Origin: JANQRZ01 sp965214485
Lineage (GTDB): Bacteria > Bacteroidota > Rhodothermia > Rhodothermales > JANQRZ01
Direction of reading: 5' to 3'
DNA length: 64,000 nt
NCBI GenBank assembly: GCA_965214485.1
Contig: CBDCBW010000013.1
Coordinates: 62,001 to 126,000 of the forward strand
Part shown: one piece after another, positions 8,062 through 16,241 of the stretch
Position numbering within the stretch: position 1 is the stretch's first letter
How the letters are laid out: every line of letters begins with the position of its first letter
Notes under the pieces: generated by a model
What the model saw: only the letters and a program-made list of their open reading frames with translations
Databases searched by the model: none
Told to the model about the DNA's origin: nothing
Program-made: the position numbers and the translations under genes

Positions 8062-8838
8062 ATGGTTCCGCTCGCCCTCGCCTCCGCCGACCTCCCGGAC
8101 CGCCCCGACCGCCCCGACGGCGCGCCGGACGACGGGACCGCGGCCCCGGAGCCGAGCGCGGAGCCGGGGCCTGGGCCAGAGACCAGGCTCCGCTCTGGGC
8201 CGGCACCACGCTCTCCCGCCGAGCCCGACATCCCGCCGCCGGGCCTGGACGACCTGGCCCCTCCTCGCGCGCACCGTCCGCCGCCGGCCCCGCAGCGGCG
8301 CGCGCCGGTGCAGCGCGTGGTGCTCGCCCTGCTCCTGATCGCGGCAGCGGGGCTGATCGGCTACATCCTCTCGCGGCCTGGCGAGGCCCCCGGCGGCCCC
8401 GACGTGCTCGCCCGCTCCGTCGAGGCGGCGGGCGACCTCCGCCACATCCTGGGCACGGACCAGCCCGCCGAGGCGCAGCAGTTCGTGCGCGACGAGTTCG
8501 GGTGGCGCGTCGGGGTGCCCACCTTCGCCACGGCTACGCTGCGCGGCGTTGCGATTGCCCGGACGGCCCCGGCCGTCGAGGTCCCCGTCTTCCTCTACGC
8601 CGACGGGGACGGGCGCGACGTGGCCGTCTTCGCCTACAGCTACGCCCTGCTCGACCAGGTCCCCGACCGCCTCACCCTCGCCCGCGCCGACTACGACGAG
8701 CTCGACGTCGGCGTGCCCGTCGTCCGCCGCGTCGGCGGCACCGGCGTGCTGCTCTGGCGCGACCGCGACGACATCTACGTCGCCGTCACCGACCTCCCGC
8801 CGGCCGTGCTCCAAGAGGGCCTGCTGATGGAGCGGTGA
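8062..8838 (+). CDS. single-pass membrane protein of unknown function
   Basis: 258 residues. A proline/aspartate-rich, disordered N-terminal region (about 1-80) is followed by one membrane helix, VVLALLLIAAAGLIGYIL (about 86-103), and a folded C-terminal domain. The end of that domain, with DGRDVAVFAYSY and GVLLWRDRDDIYVAVTDLP, resembles the extracytoplasmic domain of some membrane anti-sigma factors. No zinc-finger anti-sigma motif and no sigma gene are present, so this is only a hint. Its neighbours give no functional clue. Confidence 0.7.
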   Translation: MVPLALASADLPDRPDRPDGAPDDGTAAPEPSAEPGPGPETRLRSGPAPRSPAEPDIPPPGLDDLAPPRAHRPPPAPQRRAPVQRVVLALLLIAAAGLIGYILSRPGEAPGGPDVLARSVEAAGDLRHILGTDQPAEAQQFVRDEFGWRVGVPTFATATLRGVAIARTAPAVEVPVFLYADGDGRDVAVFAYSYALLDQVPDRLTLARADYDELDVGVPVVRRVGGTGVLLWRDRDDIYVAVTDLPPAVLQEGLLMER

Positions 8839-8926
8839 GACGGAGGGCAGCCGGGAGAAGACGGGCGCGCGGCGGCGGCTCTCGTTAACTTGGCCGGTTC
8901 GCTTTGCCCACGGCCCGGTCCCTTCG

Positions 8927-9745
8927 ATGCTCCTCCGCGCTCTCGCCATCGTGCTCCTCCTCGCCGGCTGCGCCGAGCCGCCCGCGCCCGACCCGGCTCC
9001 GGCAGAAGCTCCGGCAGAAGCTCCGGCAGAGGCTCCAGCCTTCGCCCTCGTCACGAAAGCCGACTCGCTAGCGATGCGGGTCGTCGAGGCGTCCGGCGGG
9101 TTCGAGGCGTGGCGCGCGCTCCCGGCGCTGCGCTTCTCGTTCGGGATCGAGCGCGGCGGGCAGCAGCAGATCGCAGCGCGGCACCTGTGGGACAAGGCCC
9201 GAGGGCGCTACCGCGTCGAGTGGCCCGGCGGCGAGGACTCGACCTACGTCGCGCTCTTCTCGGCGTGGCCGGACAGCGGGCGGGTCTACCTCAACGGTAC
9301 CGCCCTCGACGGCGAGGCAGGCGCCGAGGCGATGGACGCCGCGCAGAGCCGCACCATCAACGACACCTACTGGCTCGCCGCCCCCTTCAAGCTCTTCGAC
9401 GACGGCGTCGCCCGCACCCACGTCCCCGACTCGTCTGACGCCGCGACCGAGGCGGTCCGCCTGGACTTCGACGGCGTCGGGATGACGCCGGGGGACCGGT
9501 ACTGGCTGTTCGTGGACCGGGAGACCGGACGCCTCGTGCGGTGGACCTTCATCCTGGAGGGCGACACGACGCCTCGCTCCTCGACGTGGACGGCGTATCA
9601 GCCGCTCAGCGGTCCGGGCGGGCAGGTCCTGCTGTCGGCCCGCAAAGAGGTCGTCGGCGCGCCCGTCGCGATCCTCACCGACGAGCTTCAGGCTCCGCCC
9701 GCACCCGGCTCGGCGTGGTTCACCGATCCGCAGCCCCGCCTGTGA
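8927..9745 (+). CDS. outer-membrane or periplasmic lipoprotein, LolA/LolB-like fold possible
   Basis: 272 residues with a lipoprotein signal: a hydrophobic start and lipobox LLAGC (Cys about 15). An APAEAPAEAPAEAPA linker follows, encoded by three direct 12-bp repeats (9002-9037). The mature part has alternating strands such as LRFSFGIERGGQ, YRVEWPGGEDSTYVALF and DRYWLFVDRETGRLVRWTF. These resemble lipoprotein-carrier-like or DUF-type beta proteins that bind lipids. Function is not known; the assignment as an exported lipoprotein is firm. Converges with the TMEM175-like pseudogene 24 bases downstream. Confidence 0.8.
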   Translation: MLLRALAIVLLLAGCAEPPAPDPAPAEAPAEAPAEAPAFALVTKADSLAMRVVEASGGFEAWRALPALRFSFGIERGGQQQIAARHLWDKARGRYRVEWPGGEDSTYVALFSAWPDSGRVYLNGTALDGEAGAEAMDAAQSRTINDTYWLAAPFKLFDDGVARTHVPDSSDAATEAVRLDFDGVGMTPGDRYWLFVDRETGRLVRWTFILEGDTTPRSSTWTAYQPLSGPGGQVLLSARKEVVGAPVAILTDELQAPPAPGSAWFTDPQPRL

Positions 9746-9769
9746 GGCTTCTAGACCCTAGTCAGCTGC

Positions 9770-10431
9770 TCAACCCTTTGTCGGTCGATCGGGTCGAGCC
9801 TTCTGGAAGAGAAATGCAGCGGGGAGCATGGCGAGCGTGTTCAATGGCGGAACAAAAAAGGCCAGTGCGAACGTCACGGCGGCGCACGAGGTAAGGACCG
9901 CTGCCCGAGTCCGCAGGCGCGCGCATCTGCGCGCGCGTTACGGTCACCGTATGCAGTTCGTGGTGGCGCAGGAAAGGTCGCCGTGCGCAGCGCGAGTACC
10001 AATGCGATCGCAAGCAGATGCCCTGCATAGACTGCCGCTGCGGTCGCCGTGTGGCCGTAGCTGCCCATCAGCGCGCTCGTGAAAGGGAACAGCGTGATGA
10101 GGCTGAGCTGAAACAACTCGATGAACACGAGCCGAGCATCGAGCGCTTCGACAAGGTGGTAAAGCCGCTGGTGCGCGATCCAGAACAGGGCGACCACCCA
10201 GAAGCTTAGCAGCCACGTTCCGACGTTGGGGACCAGGCCGAGCAGCACTCCGCGGAGTGCTGCCTCGGTCGCGAGCGGCTCGCGCGGCAGTGACAGATTG
10301 AGCACGAGCAGCGTGAGCGCAATCGCATAGATGGCATCGCTCAGCGCGTCGAGGCGATGTTTCGTCACTGCAACGCCCGGCAGCGGGGGTGCTGCGCCAC
10401 GAGACGTGTGCTGAGGGGTACGACGGGCCAT
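9770..10431 (-). pseudogene. TMEM175-like (DUF1211) potassium channel, frameshifted
   Basis: The N-terminal part has the family signature RLDALSDAIYAIALTLLVLNL, followed by VGTWLLSFWVVALFWIAHQRLYH and two more membrane segments. After about residue 165 the frame runs into an unrelated tail and stops at 9874. The expected last helix, TFALAFFVPPLNTLAMLPAAFLF, is present in another frame and ends with TGA at 9770-9772. Removing one CG unit from the (CG)n run near 9915-9925 would join the two halves into a 219-residue protein, the usual size. This is either a real slippage mutation or a sequencing slip. Confidence 0.78.
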
Positions 10432-10448
10432 CGGGGCGTACCGAGCGT

Positions 10449-10919
10449 TTAGGGCGACGTGCTGAACCCGTACCTCCGGTCAAGCCGCCTGCGGAGGAGG
10501 GGGAGGACCAGAAAGGGCGAAAGCGTTAGGAGACCGAAAGCCCACCACGGGTACTCGAACCCGAGGCGCATCAGGACTTGGTTCACGCTCGCCACGACGA
10601 CGAAGGCGACCGAGATGAGCATGGCCCGGTAATGATACTGTCTCCACCGTCGCCCGAACCGCTCTCTCCGCCACAGCGGTAGCAGGCCCAGCACGACGAA
10701 GGTCGCGCCGAGCGCGTTGAGCACTTCGAAAGGAGAGACGCCGGGGCGTTGGGCACCCAGAAAGGCTCCGGTCGAAGCGAACGCGAGCCACCCGCCGACG
10801 TACGCTCGGCCGATCCTCCGGTGGATTGGCGTTCCGTTCGGATACTGAACAGCGCACGGCCCCGCGACGAGCGCGACGGTGGCTGCGGCGATGTGGACGA
10901 CGACGAGCAGAGTTGGCAT
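10449..10919 (-). CDS. DUF2306-type small membrane protein
   Basis: 156 residues, four membrane helices. The pattern VVVHIAAATVALVAGPCA, HRRIGRAYVGGWLAFASTGA and YHYRAMLISVAFVVVASVNQVLMR is typical of DUF2306 proteins, which have conserved His and Arg residues near the membrane. Function unknown. The ATG at 10919 was chosen because the first hydrophobic helix begins directly after it; the frame is open to 10970. Its stop is 17 bases before the TMEM175-like start, so the two were probably one operon. Confidence 0.75.
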   Translation of the reverse strand: MPTLLVVVHIAAATVALVAGPCAVQYPNGTPIHRRIGRAYVGGWLAFASTGAFLGAQRPGVSPFEVLNALGATFVVLGLLPLWRRERFGRRWRQYHYRAMLISVAFVVVASVNQVLMRLGFEYPWWAFGLLTLSPFLVLPLLRRRLDRRYGFSTSP

Positions 10920-11153
10920 CCCGAAGGGTGGAGAGCCCGAGGGGGCCTCACACTCGCGGACTACCGGCATAGTTTCTCTGGTTGTAGTTGGCTCAGTAGT
11001 TGGCTCGTCGGCTAGGCAGCGTAGGATGCTGAAGTCGGGCGGCCTTCCGCCGCTCCGGGCGCGCCGGCCCGAAATCGCCGCCCGATTTGCAACTCGTTTC
11101 CAGGGGCGTAACGCCGGGATTGCCCCGCCGCGTGGCCTGTAGCTCTGACGCCC

Positions 11154-12521
11154 TCACGCGACGGGCCGAGGACTGAACGCGGTCTCGCTCGGCACGGCGG
11201 AGGCGACCGGTTCGGCTTCGTCGAGCACGATGCGGAAGGTGGTGCCCTGGCCGGGGCGCGTCTCGGCGAGCGTGAGCGTGCCGCCGTGGTAGTCCTCGAC
11301 GATGCGCTTGGCGAGGCTGAGGCCGAGGCCCCACCCGCGCTGCTTGGTCGAGAAGCCGGGGCGGAAGATGTGGCGGGCGGCGCTCCGCTCGATGCCCCGG
11401 CCCGTGTCGCGCACGTCGAGCGTCACCTTGCCGCCCGCGCTGCGGCCCGTCACGGTGATCGTCCCGGCCTCGCCTTCGAGCGCGTCGAGGGCGTTCTTGA
11501 GGAGGTTCTCGACGACCCACTCGAAGAGCTCGCGGTTGGCGCACACCCACAGGTCCGGCGGCACGTCCACCTCGAGGCGCACCCGGCGGCCGGCGGACGG
11601 CATCCGGCGGCGGATGTAGTCGGCGATGGCCTCGGTGATCGGCGCGAGCGGCTGCGCGTCGAGCGCCGGCACCGAGCCGATCTTCTGGAACCGGTCCGCG
11701 ACGCGGTGCAGGCGGCCCACGTCTTTGTCAAGCTCGCTGGCGACCTCCTCGTTCGGCACGCCGCCGCCCGTGCGGAGCAGCTCGGTCCAGCCCATGATGC
11801 TCGAGATCGGGGTGCCGAGCTGGTGCGCGGCCTCCTTCGCCATCCCGACCCACAGGCTCGACTGCTCGCTCCGGCGGACGTAGCTGAACCCGAGGTAGCC
11901 GACGAGGATGAAGAGGCCGACGAAGAGGAACTGCACGAACGGGAACCACCGCAGCGTGCGCACGGTGGCGCTCTCGCCGTAGTGGATGAGCTGCTCGCCG
12001 TGGCCCTCGCCGAGGTAGAGCCGGATCGGCGGGTGGATCGCGTCGAAGGCGGCGGCCTCGCGCAGGAGCGCCGCGTCGATCTCGGCCTGGGTGAGCGATG
12101 AGTCGACCTCCACGTTCCGGCTCGTCACGACGGTGCTCAGCGTGGTGTCGGTGATGATGGCCGGGACGTAGAAGCGCTCGGGCTGGACGATCTCGTTGAA
12201 GACGAAGTTGATCTCGTCCGAGGCCGGCATCGAGCGCGCCCACCGGAGGGCCGCCCGGAGCGAGTCCCTGCGGCGCGGCCGCTGCTCACCCCCGTCGTCG
12301 AGGAACCGTTCGAGCTGGGTGAACGCCGTCTGGTACGGGTTCTCCGAGTTGACCTGCGTCTGGTACTCGATGGCGCGCGCCCACAGTTGGATCGCCTCCT
12401 GCTCCTGGCGCATCAGCCGGTTGGCGAGCCCGTTCGTGTACCACAGCGACGCGACCGCGATCAGCACCGCCGCCACGATCAGCCCGAGCTTGATCTTGAC
12501 CGAGGTCCGGTAGGCTTTCAT
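11154..12521 (-). CDS. membrane sensor histidine kinase (orphan)
   Basis: 455 residues. One membrane helix at about 9-28 and a second at about 192-213 enclose a periplasmic sensor region of about 160 residues with no recognised domain. The H-box is AKEAAHQLGTPISSIMGW with the phosphorylated His at 233. The ATPase domain has the N-box ENLLKNALDAL (about 339-349), the G1 box DTGRGI (372-377) and the G2 box GWGLGLSLAKRI. The HxxGTP form of the H-box is common in Bacteroidota kinases. No response regulator gene is adjacent, so the partner is encoded elsewhere. Confidence 0.92.
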   Translation of the reverse strand: MKAYRTSVKIKLGLIVAAVLIAVASLWYTNGLANRLMRQEQEAIQLWARAIEYQTQVNSENPYQTAFTQLERFLDDGGEQRPRRRDSLRAALRWARSMPASDEINFVFNEIVQPERFYVPAIITDTTLSTVVTSRNVEVDSSLTQAEIDAALLREAAAFDAIHPPIRLYLGEGHGEQLIHYGESATVRTLRWFPFVQFLFVGLFILVGYLGFSYVRRSEQSSLWVGMAKEAAHQLGTPISSIMGWTELLRTGGGVPNEEVASELDKDVGRLHRVADRFQKIGSVPALDAQPLAPITEAIADYIRRRMPSAGRRVRLEVDVPPDLWVCANRELFEWVVENLLKNALDALEGEAGTITVTGRSAGGKVTLDVRDTGRGIERSAARHIFRPGFSTKQRGWGLGLSLAKRIVEDYHGGTLTLAETRPGQGTTFRIVLDEAEPVASAVPSETAFSPRPVA

Positions 12522-12939
12522 GAGCGGAAGAACGGACGCATGGAGGAGCGGAAGATACTGGCGTGATGCCCCATCTCAGGGCAGACGCACGCCTCCACGT
12601 CTTTAGGTCTTCTACCAAGTCGCTGAGTTTGTATGCCACCCCCTACTTCGTCATTCCCGCGAAGGCGGGAATCCAGCAAGGTTGCCTGTCCGCTCTGGAT
12701 TCCCGATCAAGGTCGGGAATGACCCATTAATTCGGAGAACTGGTATTACTGTATCCGCTTGAGTAGTCATCCCCGCGCAGGCGGGGACCCACAGGTTTCG
12801 CAAGCCCGATGGGTCCCCGCTTTGGCTTCGCCGTTCTGCCATGCACCCGCCGAGAATGAGCATCACCAGGAAGCAGGCAACGCACATCTCTTCGGCCACC
12901 GCCCTCTTCCGTCCTGCCTCGCGTCCGCTCTTCCCACCC
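12522..12939. repeat. REP-like (BIME) cluster in a gene-free gap
   Basis: Perfect hairpins TTCCCGC-GAAG-GCGGGAA (12654-12671) and TTCCCGA/TCGGGAA (12700-12719) form an inverted pair of about 28-bp units. A third, CCCCGC-GCAG-GCGGGG, is at 12771-12786, with a degenerate partner near 12810. At 12612-12635 lies the inverted copy of the ACAAACTCAGCGA..TTGGTA word seen at 4613. No gene is supported in this 418-base gap between purA and the kinase gene. Confidence 0.78.
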
Positions 12940-14244
12940 TCAGACGCGCAAGGTTTCGGCGCGCTTCGGCCCGGTCGAGACGGTCGTGATGGGCACGTCG
13001 AGGAAGTCGGAGACGAAGGCCAGGTAGTCGCGGGCGTCGGCGGGGAGGGCGTCGACGGTCTCGGCACCGGTCACGTCGCCGAAGCCAGGGAAGCTCTGGT
13101 AGACCGGCTCGGCGCGGCTGAGGGTGGCAAGGTCGTTCGGGAAGCGGTCGGTCAGCTTGCCGTCGATCCGGTAGCGCGTACAGACCTTCAGCTCCTCGAG
13201 CCCGGCGAGCACATCGAGCTTGGTGACGGCGAGGTCGGTGAAGCCGTTGAGCGTGGCGGTGTAGCGGAGCGCGACGAGGTCGAGCCAGCCGCAGCGGCGC
13301 GGGCGGCCCGTCGTCGCGCCGTACTCGTGGCCGACGTCGCGGAGCCGTTGCCCGACGCCTTCGGCGTCCCGCTGCGGGTCGCCGTCGAGCTCGGTCGGAA
13401 AGGGGCCGTTGCCGACGCGCGTCGAGTAGGCCTTGACGATGCCGATGACGCGGTCCACGGCGGTCGGCGGGACGCCCAGCCCGGTGCAGCAGCCGCCGGC
13501 GGTGGGGTGGCTGCTGGTCACGAACGGGTAGGTCCCGAAGTCTACGTCGAGGAGGGAGCCCTGCGCGCCTTCGGCGAGGACGCGCTTGCCGTCTTTCAGC
13601 GCGGCGTTGAGGTACTCGGTCGTGTTCTTGACGAACGGGTCGATCGCGCGGTCGAAGGCGACGTACTCGTCGATGATGGCGTCCACGTCGAGCGTCTCGG
13701 CGTCGTAGACCCCGCGGAGGAGGGCGTTCTTCTCGTCGATGGCGTCCCTCAGCTTGCGGCGGAGCACGTCGCGGTCGAGGAGGTCGACGACGCGGATGCC
13801 GGTGCGGGCGAACTTGTCGACGTAGGCCGGGCCGATGCCGCGCCCGGTGGTGCCGATGGCCCCGGCGTCGCGGTAGCGCTCGCGCGCCTGCTCTACGGCC
13901 TTGTGGTAGGGCATGATGAGGTGGGCGTTGTGGCTGATGAGCAGCCGGCCCTCGACCTCGACGCCGAGCTCTTTGATGGTGCGGATCTCCTCGATGAGGG
14001 CCACCGGGTCGATCACGACGCCGTTGCCGATCACGCAGGTCGTCGCGGGGTGGAAGATGCCGCTCGGGACGAGGTGGAGGACGAACTGGTGCGTGCTCGC
14101 CCCGTCGTCCCACGCGATCGTGTGGCCCGCGTTCGCGCCGCCCTGGTAGCGGGCGACGACGTCCATCTCGGGCGCGAGCAGGTCCACGACCTTGCCCTTG
14201 CCCTCGTCCCCCCACTGGCTCCCGATAACTATTGTGACTGGCAT
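12940..14244 (-). CDS. purA: adenylosuccinate synthase
   Basis: 434 residues, normal length. Joins IMP and aspartate using GTP, the first committed step to AMP. The P-loop-like IGSQWGDEGKGKVVD (about 7-21) holds the catalytic Asp and Lys. Further hallmarks are YQGGANAGHT (catalytic His), GTTGRGIGPAYVDK, EGAQGSLLDVDFGTYPFVTSS and the GTP-site region near the C-terminus. The C-terminal end KRAETLRV is usual. Stands alone; the next gene upstream is a frameshifted four-helix-bundle gene, and no PurR-type operator was recognised. Confidence 0.97.
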   Translation of the reverse strand: MPVTIVIGSQWGDEGKGKVVDLLAPEMDVVARYQGGANAGHTIAWDDGASTHQFVLHLVPSGIFHPATTCVIGNGVVIDPVALIEEIRTIKELGVEVEGRLLISHNAHLIMPYHKAVEQARERYRDAGAIGTTGRGIGPAYVDKFARTGIRVVDLLDRDVLRRKLRDAIDEKNALLRGVYDAETLDVDAIIDEYVAFDRAIDPFVKNTTEYLNAALKDGKRVLAEGAQGSLLDVDFGTYPFVTSSHPTAGGCCTGLGVPPTAVDRVIGIVKAYSTRVGNGPFPTELDGDPQRDAEGVGQRLRDVGHEYGATTGRPRRCGWLDLVALRYTATLNGFTDLAVTKLDVLAGLEELKVCTRYRIDGKLTDRFPNDLATLSRAEPVYQSFPGFGDVTGAETVDALPADARDYLAFVSDFLDVPITTVSTGPKRAETLRV

Positions 14245-14285
14245 TTTTTCAGAGGGCAGGAGGCAGAGGGCAGCGGGCAGAAATC

Positions 14286-14695
14286 TTATGCTTCATCGGC
14301 AGAGCGGAGCCAGGGCTTGGGATTTCGCATCATCGCTCCGAGCATGCGCCCGACATGCTCTGTAAGGTCGCGGAGCCGATCCTGCACGGCGTCAGGTATG
14401 TAGCTACAGCCTTGAGCCGTTCGAAGCCAGTGTTGCGTCTCCGCAAGTTCGGCATCGGCATCGGAGAGTTTGCTGATGAAGTGGGCTTCGTAGCGACGCT
14501 TCCGCCACGCTTCAGCTATGGTCACGCTTCAGCTATGCTCGCTCCGACCGAGCGCGACGAGCGTCGAGCTTGATCCGTAAGGGCATCCTTCTCTTCTCTG
14601 GGCCGGCTTTCCGAGAGTTCGAACACCTCCTGCTGCAAGGCGAATGCTTTTCGGTACACCTTCAACCGCTCGAAGTGCCCGATCTGCTCACCCAT
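14286..14695 (-). pseudogene. four-helix-bundle protein (23S rRNA intervening-sequence type), killed by a 17-bp duplication
   Basis: From the ATG at 14695 the frame reads MGEQIGHFERLKVYRKAF and continues to SVGASIAEA before a TGA. The rest, RKRRYEAHFISKLSDADAEL to the TAA at 14286, is in another frame. The cause is visible: CACGCTTCAGCTATG occurs at 14506-14520 and again at 14523-14537, a 17-base tandem duplication. Removing 17 bases from the 410-base span leaves exactly 131 codons and a normal 130-residue family member. These proteins are thought to bind nucleic acid or act as small scaffolds; their role is unclear. Confidence 0.9.
14506..14539. repeat. 17-bp tandem duplication that inactivates a gene
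   Basis: Two adjacent copies, 16 of 17 bases equal, shift the reading frame of the four-helix-bundle gene by two. Confidence 0.9.
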
Positions 14696-14749
14696 ATTCC
14701 TTCTCTTCAGGCCACGACCCTCTGCTCGCTACCTTCTGCTTTCTGCTCG

Positions 14750-15109
14750 CTATCCCTCGGCGGCCGGCTCCTCGTTGTAGCTCTCGACGGCCTCGTCGAC
14801 CGAGTCGAAGTGCTTGAAGACCGTCAGCAGCTTGGCGATCATCAGGAGGGACTGGATGCGGTCGGTGGCGTTGGCGAGGCGGAGGTCGCCACCGGCGTTG
14901 CGCATCGTGGCGAGGCCGCCGATGAGCATGCCGAGGCCGCTGGAGTTCATGAAGCGGACCTTCGAGAGGTCGATGACGAGGTTCTGCTGGCCGGCCTCCT
15001 TGAGCTCGCGGAGCTGGTCGTGGAGCTTCGCGCCGTCCGGGCCGCCCATCACGTCGCCTTTGAGCTGGAGGACGACGGCGTTGTAGCGCTCTTCGGTTTT
15101 GAATCGCAT
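14750..15109 (-). CDS. STAS-domain protein (anti-sigma-factor-antagonist type)
   Basis: 119 residues, one STAS domain. The core LVIDLSKVRFMNSSGLGMLIGG contains the Ser-Ser site (56/57) where SpoIIAA-like proteins are phosphorylated by a partner kinase. In partner-switching systems the unphosphorylated form binds an anti-sigma kinase. No such kinase or phosphatase gene is next to it. The end (AVESYNEEPAAEG) is acidic. Separated from secF by 118 bases, same strand, so possibly a separate transcript. Confidence 0.88.
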   Translation of the reverse strand: MRFKTEERYNAVVLQLKGDVMGGPDGAKLHDQLRELKEAGQQNLVIDLSKVRFMNSSGLGMLIGGLATMRNAGGDLRLANATDRIQSLLMIAKLLTVFKHFDSVDEAVESYNEEPAAEG

Positions 15110-15227
15110 GGCGGTTCTGTTGGGTGAGGGAGCGGTGGGGGGAGCGGCTGAGTGGGCAGCGCCTCGGCCGGGTGGGGCCTCGGCAAGGTATGAAAGAAAT
15201 CCTTCACTCAGTGAATCCCCCCTTCGC

Positions 15228-16139
15228 TCATCGGGCCAGCGCCCGCTGCTTCAGCTCGACCAGCACGGGGGAGGCGACGAAGATCGACGAGTACGTCCCG
15301 ATGGCGATGCCGACGATCAGCGCGAAGGCGAAGCCGCGCAGCACCTCGCCCCCGAAGATGAAGAGCGTCAGCACCACGATCAGCGTCGTCCCCGAGGTGA
15401 CGAGCGTGCGCGAGAGCGTCGAGTTGATCGAGCGGTCGACGACCTTGGCGTAGTCCTCGGTCTTGAACAGGTTCGTGTACTCGCGGATGCGGTCGAAGAC
15501 GACCACCGTGTCGTTGAGCGAGTACCCGACGATCGTCAGCAGGGCCGCGATGATGGCCTGGTCGATCTGGAGCGAGAACGGCAGCAGGTGGTGGAACATC
15601 GAGAAGATGCCGAGGGTGATCGTCACGTCGTGCGCGAGCGCGGCGACGGCCCCGGCCGAGAAGCGCCACTCGAAGCGGAGCATGATGTAGACGAAGATCA
15701 CGAAGAGGCTGGCGAGCACCGCCCACAGCGCCCCCCGCTTGAGGTCGTCGGCGAAGCGCGGCCCGACGGAGTCGATCTTGACGACGTTCGTCGCGGCCTG
15801 CGGGTAGGCGGCCCGGAGGGCGTTCTCGACGTTGGCCTGGATCGCGTCTACGTCGTCGCCGCCGACGGTGGTGCGGATGAGGAGGGTCTCGGCGTTGTCG
15901 TAGGTCTTGACCTCGGGCTGCACGCCGAGCGCGCCGGTGAGGGCGTCGCGGACGCCGGGGATCGGGAGGGCCTCGCCGGTCTCGATGACGAACTCGGTGC
16001 CGCCCTGGAAGTCGATCCCGGTCTCGAGCCCGCGCGTGAGGAGCGAGATCAGGCTGAGGACGAGGAGGGTGCCGGAGATGAGGTAGGCCGTCCGGCGCTT
16101 CGGGATGAAGGCGTAGTCGGCGTTTTCAAAAATGCGCAT
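15228..16139 (-). CDS. secF: protein translocase subunit SecF
   Basis: 303 residues. Works with SecD as the proton-driven motor that pulls exported proteins through SecYEG. The first helix is followed by GLETGIDFQGGTEFVIETG, the periplasmic domain, then five helices. The RND-type motif DVTITLGIFSMF and the VGYSLNDTVVVFDRIRE segment are both present. Lies 102 bases downstream of secD on the same strand, with two palindromes between the genes. Normal length. Confidence 0.95.
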   Translation of the reverse strand: MRIFENADYAFIPKRRTAYLISGTLLVLSLISLLTRGLETGIDFQGGTEFVIETGEALPIPGVRDALTGALGVQPEVKTYDNAETLLIRTTVGGDDVDAIQANVENALRAAYPQAATNVVKIDSVGPRFADDLKRGALWAVLASLFVIFVYIMLRFEWRFSAGAVAALAHDVTITLGIFSMFHHLLPFSLQIDQAIIAALLTIVGYSLNDTVVVFDRIREYTNLFKTEDYAKVVDRSINSTLSRTLVTSGTTLIVVLTLFIFGGEVLRGFAFALIVGIAIGTYSSIFVASPVLVELKQRALAR

Positions 16140-16159
16140 GGTAGCGGTTGGTCAACGTA

Positions 16160-16227
16160 GGGCGGGTTTGAAACCCGCCCGTACACGAAGAGGAAGGAGG
16201 TGTAGGGGCGGGTTTGAAACCCGCCCC
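16160..16227. repeat. two palindromic repeats between secD and secF
   Basis: The dyad GGGCGGGTTT-G-AAACCCGCCC occurs at 16160-16180 and, one base longer on each side, at 16205-16227, 24 bases apart. Each is a self-complementary hairpin. They lie in the 102-base spacer of an operon and may act as mRNA processing or attenuation structures, but they also look like a dispersed repeat type. Confidence 0.85.
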
Positions 16228-16241
16228 CACGAAAGGCGAGG

